Positions 62,032 to 64,000 of a stretch of 64,000 nucleotides of DNA are shown piece after piece. The translations under genes were made by a program, and so were the position numbers. A model generated the notes under the pieces. That model ran no database searches. It was given only the letters and a program-made list of their open reading frames with translations, and was not told the origin of the DNA. Source of the stretch: Bacillota bacterium (GTDB taxonomy: Bacteria; Bacillota_A; Clostridia; Lachnospirales; Lachnospiraceae). Numbering within the stretch: the stretch's first letter is position 1; every line of letters begins with the position of its first letter. The stretch spans positions 124,001 to 188,000 of the forward strand of contig JAEYMU010000053.1 in assembly GCA_023407175.1 (NCBI GenBank), written 5' to 3'.

Positions 62032-62490
62032 TTACATGTTAAAATCCGACATGATAAATTCCGTACATGCTGCCGCAGTGTCCACATTTTCTGCAACTCC
62101 TGAGAGTAATGCCTTTATGTTTTCCTCCATCCCTCTCTGGGCTGCTGCCTCGGTTTCTATTCTATGGGATATCTCATTCATATGGGCTGATACTTCTTCG
62201 ATCCGTTGAAAAATTTCCATAAGCTCCTCTAATACGGCCAACATTTTCTTCTGCTCGGCCGCACCTGGGCTCTTAATTAAGGCCTGGCAGCATTCCAACA
62301 GTCTGCCCACGAGAATATTGCCGCTTTTTGATAGATTCAGCACTTCATCAGAAAGATTCAGGGAATCAAAGGCGCTTTTTTCCATGATTAACTGAGATTT
62401 ATCCCAGTGAATCATGTGATCCGCTGCTTCCTTCATATGTTCCTGAGCAGTTGCGAGATGTATTAATCTGTCCTTTATAAGATCCTTCAT
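62032..62490 (-). CDS. Small helical cytoplasmic protein of unknown function
   Basis: The 152 residues are almost entirely predicted helix with heptad-like spacing ('MLAVLEELMEIFQRIEEVSA', 'HMNEISHRIETEAAAQRGME'), reminiscent of the coiled coils of chemoreceptor signalling domains, but too short for one. There is no signal peptide or membrane helix. It starts 29 bases after radA on the same strand, so the two are probably co-transcribed. An AGGGGG site lies nine bases before ATG. Confidence 0.75.
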   Translation of the reverse strand: MKDLIKDRLIHLATAQEHMKEAADHMIHWDKSQLIMEKSAFDSLNLSDEVLNLSKSGNILVGRLLECCQALIKSPGAAEQKKMLAVLEELMEIFQRIEEVSAHMNEISHRIETEAAAQRGMEENIKALLSGVAENVDTAAACTEFIMSDFNM

Positions 62491-62519
62491 CCGTGTATCC
62501 CCCTGATTACTACCAGACT

Positions 62520-63875
62520 TTATCTCTTCAGTATCTCCATTACTTCCTGCAGGTTCCTTACTCCAATCAGCTTTATTCCCGATATATTTATCCGTTCCTT
62601 ATTTGCCTGTGGCAGGATGCATACCTCAAACCCCATCTTTGAAGCTTCTGCCACTCTTTGCTCTGCCAGATTTACCGCTCTGATCTCACCCGTCAGTCCA
62701 ACCTCGCCAAACAATACTGTCTTATTATCCAGTGCCAGATTCCGGTAGCTTGAAAGCAATGCCGTTGTCACGGCAAGATCAAGTGCCGGCTCTGTAATCC
62801 GCATACCCCCTGCCACATTGACATAAGCATCACAATCTGAGAGCTGGATACCGGCTCTTTTTTCAAGTACAGCCATCAGAAGGTTAACACGGTTATAGTC
62901 CGTGCCTGCCGCCGTTCTTCTTGGCATGTTAAAATTGGTTCGGCATACCAACGCCTGAACCTCTACCAGAATAGGTCTTGTCCCCTCAATCGAGGCCGCT
63001 ACCACCGACCCTGGTTCCCCTTCCGGCCTTCCCTTTAGCATGAATTCTGAGGGATTTTTAACTTCAACCAGCCCCGATCCCTGCATCTCGAATACACCGA
63101 TTTCATTCGTAGATCCGAAACGGTTTTTTACCGCACGCAGTACCCGGTAGGCCGCGTAATTATCTCCTTCAAAATAAAGCACCGTATCCACCATATGCTC
63201 AAGCATTCTGGGACCTGCAACCACTCCCTCCTTGGTCACATGGCCGATTATGAATACGGTAATACCATTGCCTTTGGCAATCTGCATCAGCGCCGCAGTT
63301 GCCTCTCTTACCTGGCTTACACTGCCGGGTGCGGAATCCACATCCTCCCGAAACATTGTCTGTATAGAATCTATTACAACAATCTCCGGGCTATACTTAT
63401 GTATGGTCTCTTCAATCACTTCCAGATTTGTTTCACAAAACAGCAGGAGCTCGCCGCTGAATGCGCCGAGTCTCTCTGCTCTCATTTTAATCTGACTTAG
63501 GGATTCTTCTCCCGATATATACAACACCTTTTTGGAATTGCCTACAATGCTTCTGCACATTTGCAGAAGTAAAGTGGATTTACCGATACCGGGGTCACCG
63601 CCCACCAATACCAGACTGCCCTGGACAATTCCACCGCCTAAGACACGGTCCAACTCTTCAATGCCTGAGCTCAGTCTTAGCTCTGTTTCCATCTTGATAT
63701 TGGACAACAGCTCCGGCTCCCGAAGGTTCCTTATGGCAGCCGGTTTGGCACTCTTTTTTACAACCGGTTCCTCTGCAAAGGAATTCCACGCCTTGCAGCC
63801 TGGACACTGGCCCACCCATTTTACTGACTCGTAGCCACATTCCTTGCAGAAAAACACAGTCTTATTCTTGGCCAT
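62520..63875 (-). CDS. radA: DNA repair protein RadA
   Basis: The 451-residue protein has the N-terminal zinc finger ('CKECGYESVKWVGQCPGC'), Walker A 'GGDPGIGKSTLLLQ', the RadA-specific 'KNRFGSTNE' motif and a C-terminal Lon-like domain. It is a RecA-related helicase-type ATPase for recombination and branch migration. Length and motifs are normal. The stop of the upstream gene is two bases before its ATG. Confidence 0.97.
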   Translation of the reverse strand: MAKNKTVFFCKECGYESVKWVGQCPGCKAWNSFAEEPVVKKSAKPAAIRNLREPELLSNIKMETELRLSSGIEELDRVLGGGIVQGSLVLVGGDPGIGKSTLLLQMCRSIVGNSKKVLYISGEESLSQIKMRAERLGAFSGELLLFCETNLEVIEETIHKYSPEIVVIDSIQTMFREDVDSAPGSVSQVREATAALMQIAKGNGITVFIIGHVTKEGVVAGPRMLEHMVDTVLYFEGDNYAAYRVLRAVKNRFGSTNEIGVFEMQGSGLVEVKNPSEFMLKGRPEGEPGSVVAASIEGTRPILVEVQALVCRTNFNMPRRTAAGTDYNRVNLLMAVLEKRAGIQLSDCDAYVNVAGGMRITEPALDLAVTTALLSSYRNLALDNKTVLFGEVGLTGEIRAVNLAEQRVAEASKMGFEVCILPQANKERINISGIKLIGVRNLQEVMEILKR

Positions 63876-63877
63876 TG

Positions 63878-64000
63878 TTATAATTTAACCACCTTTATAA
63901 TATCCTTTTTATCCTCACCCAGATCAAGGCTAAGTACCAGCTTTCCACCCAGATTGGTCTTCATTTTACCCAGATTAACATCATTTTTGAATATTTCATA
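63878..64000 (-). CDS. C-terminal end of an unidentified protein (5' part outside window)
   Basis: A frame open to the window edge gives the last 40 residues of a protein ('NVNLGKMKTNLGGK'-like start to '...DIIKVVKL') and a TAA stop two bases before radA. Its position fits clpC, which precedes radA in many Firmicutes, but the short visible sequence does not let me confirm that. Confidence 0.6.
   Translation of the reverse strand, partial: YEIFKNDVNLGKMKTNLGGKLVLSLDLGEDKKDIIKVVKL

Overview
The window looks like the chromosome of a low-GC, Gram-positive anaerobe of the class Clostridia, most likely a polysaccharide-degrading Lachnospiraceae-type species. Reasons: AGGAGG-type ribosome binding sites throughout, BlaI/M56 and MerR/AraC regulators of Firmicutes type, a heterodimeric LacLM beta-galactosidase, secreted multi-domain glycosidases, and radA next to a tRNA-Trp(CCA). 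No mobile element, CRISPR array or rRNA was seen.

Region 1 (1-3.8 kb, minus strand) is a BlaI-type repressor, an M56 (BlaR1-type) membrane metallopeptidase sensor and a secreted leucine-rich-repeat/transglutaminase-like protein cut by the window edge. A pair of dyad operators overlaps the promoter. Region 2 (3.9-25.1 kb) is an arabinan/arabinogalactan utilisation locus. It holds LacL/LacM, a three-gene sugar ABC importer, a membrane-anchored AraC sensor-regulator, a giant secreted GH43 endo-arabinanase with 15 tandem YDG-like repeats, a second AraC regulator, a GH127 beta-L-arabinofuranosidase and a GH42 beta-galactosidase. The secreted GH43 would cut arabinan outside the cell, the importer would bring oligosaccharides in, and GH127, GH42 and LacLM would finish them in the cytoplasm. 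Region 3 (25.5-28.9 kb) is a secreted RCC1-repeat protein and a MerR regulator with a textbook 19-bp-spacer promoter.

Region 4 (29.0-59.9 kb, all minus strand) is the most interesting part: an apparently single ~31 kb transcription unit for a hybrid lipopeptide. In transcription order it is accD-accA-accB-accC (a complete dedicated acetyl-CoA carboxylase), a FAAL-ACP-KS-AT-DH-KR-ACP protein, a KS-AT(degenerate)-ACP-C-A-T-C-A-T-E protein, a C-A-T-terminal-C-like protein, a type II thioesterase, an FtsX-like export permease, its ATPase and a GT1-type glycosyltransferase. Reading the adenylation pockets by eye suggests acyl-Leu(or Tyr)-D-Phe-Val(or Ile), N-acylated with a fatty acid extended by polyketide chemistry and possibly glycosylated. 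I do not recognise this cluster as one with a known product. Its oddities are a second PKS module whose AT has lost the catalytic serine, and a last NRPS module that ends in a degraded condensation-like domain instead of a thioesterase or reductase.

Region 5 (60-64 kb) is housekeeping: a cold-shock protein, an unknown small secreted protein, tRNA-Trp, a small helical protein, radA and the end of another gene.

All domain assignments, motifs and specificity codes were read by eye, with no searches run.
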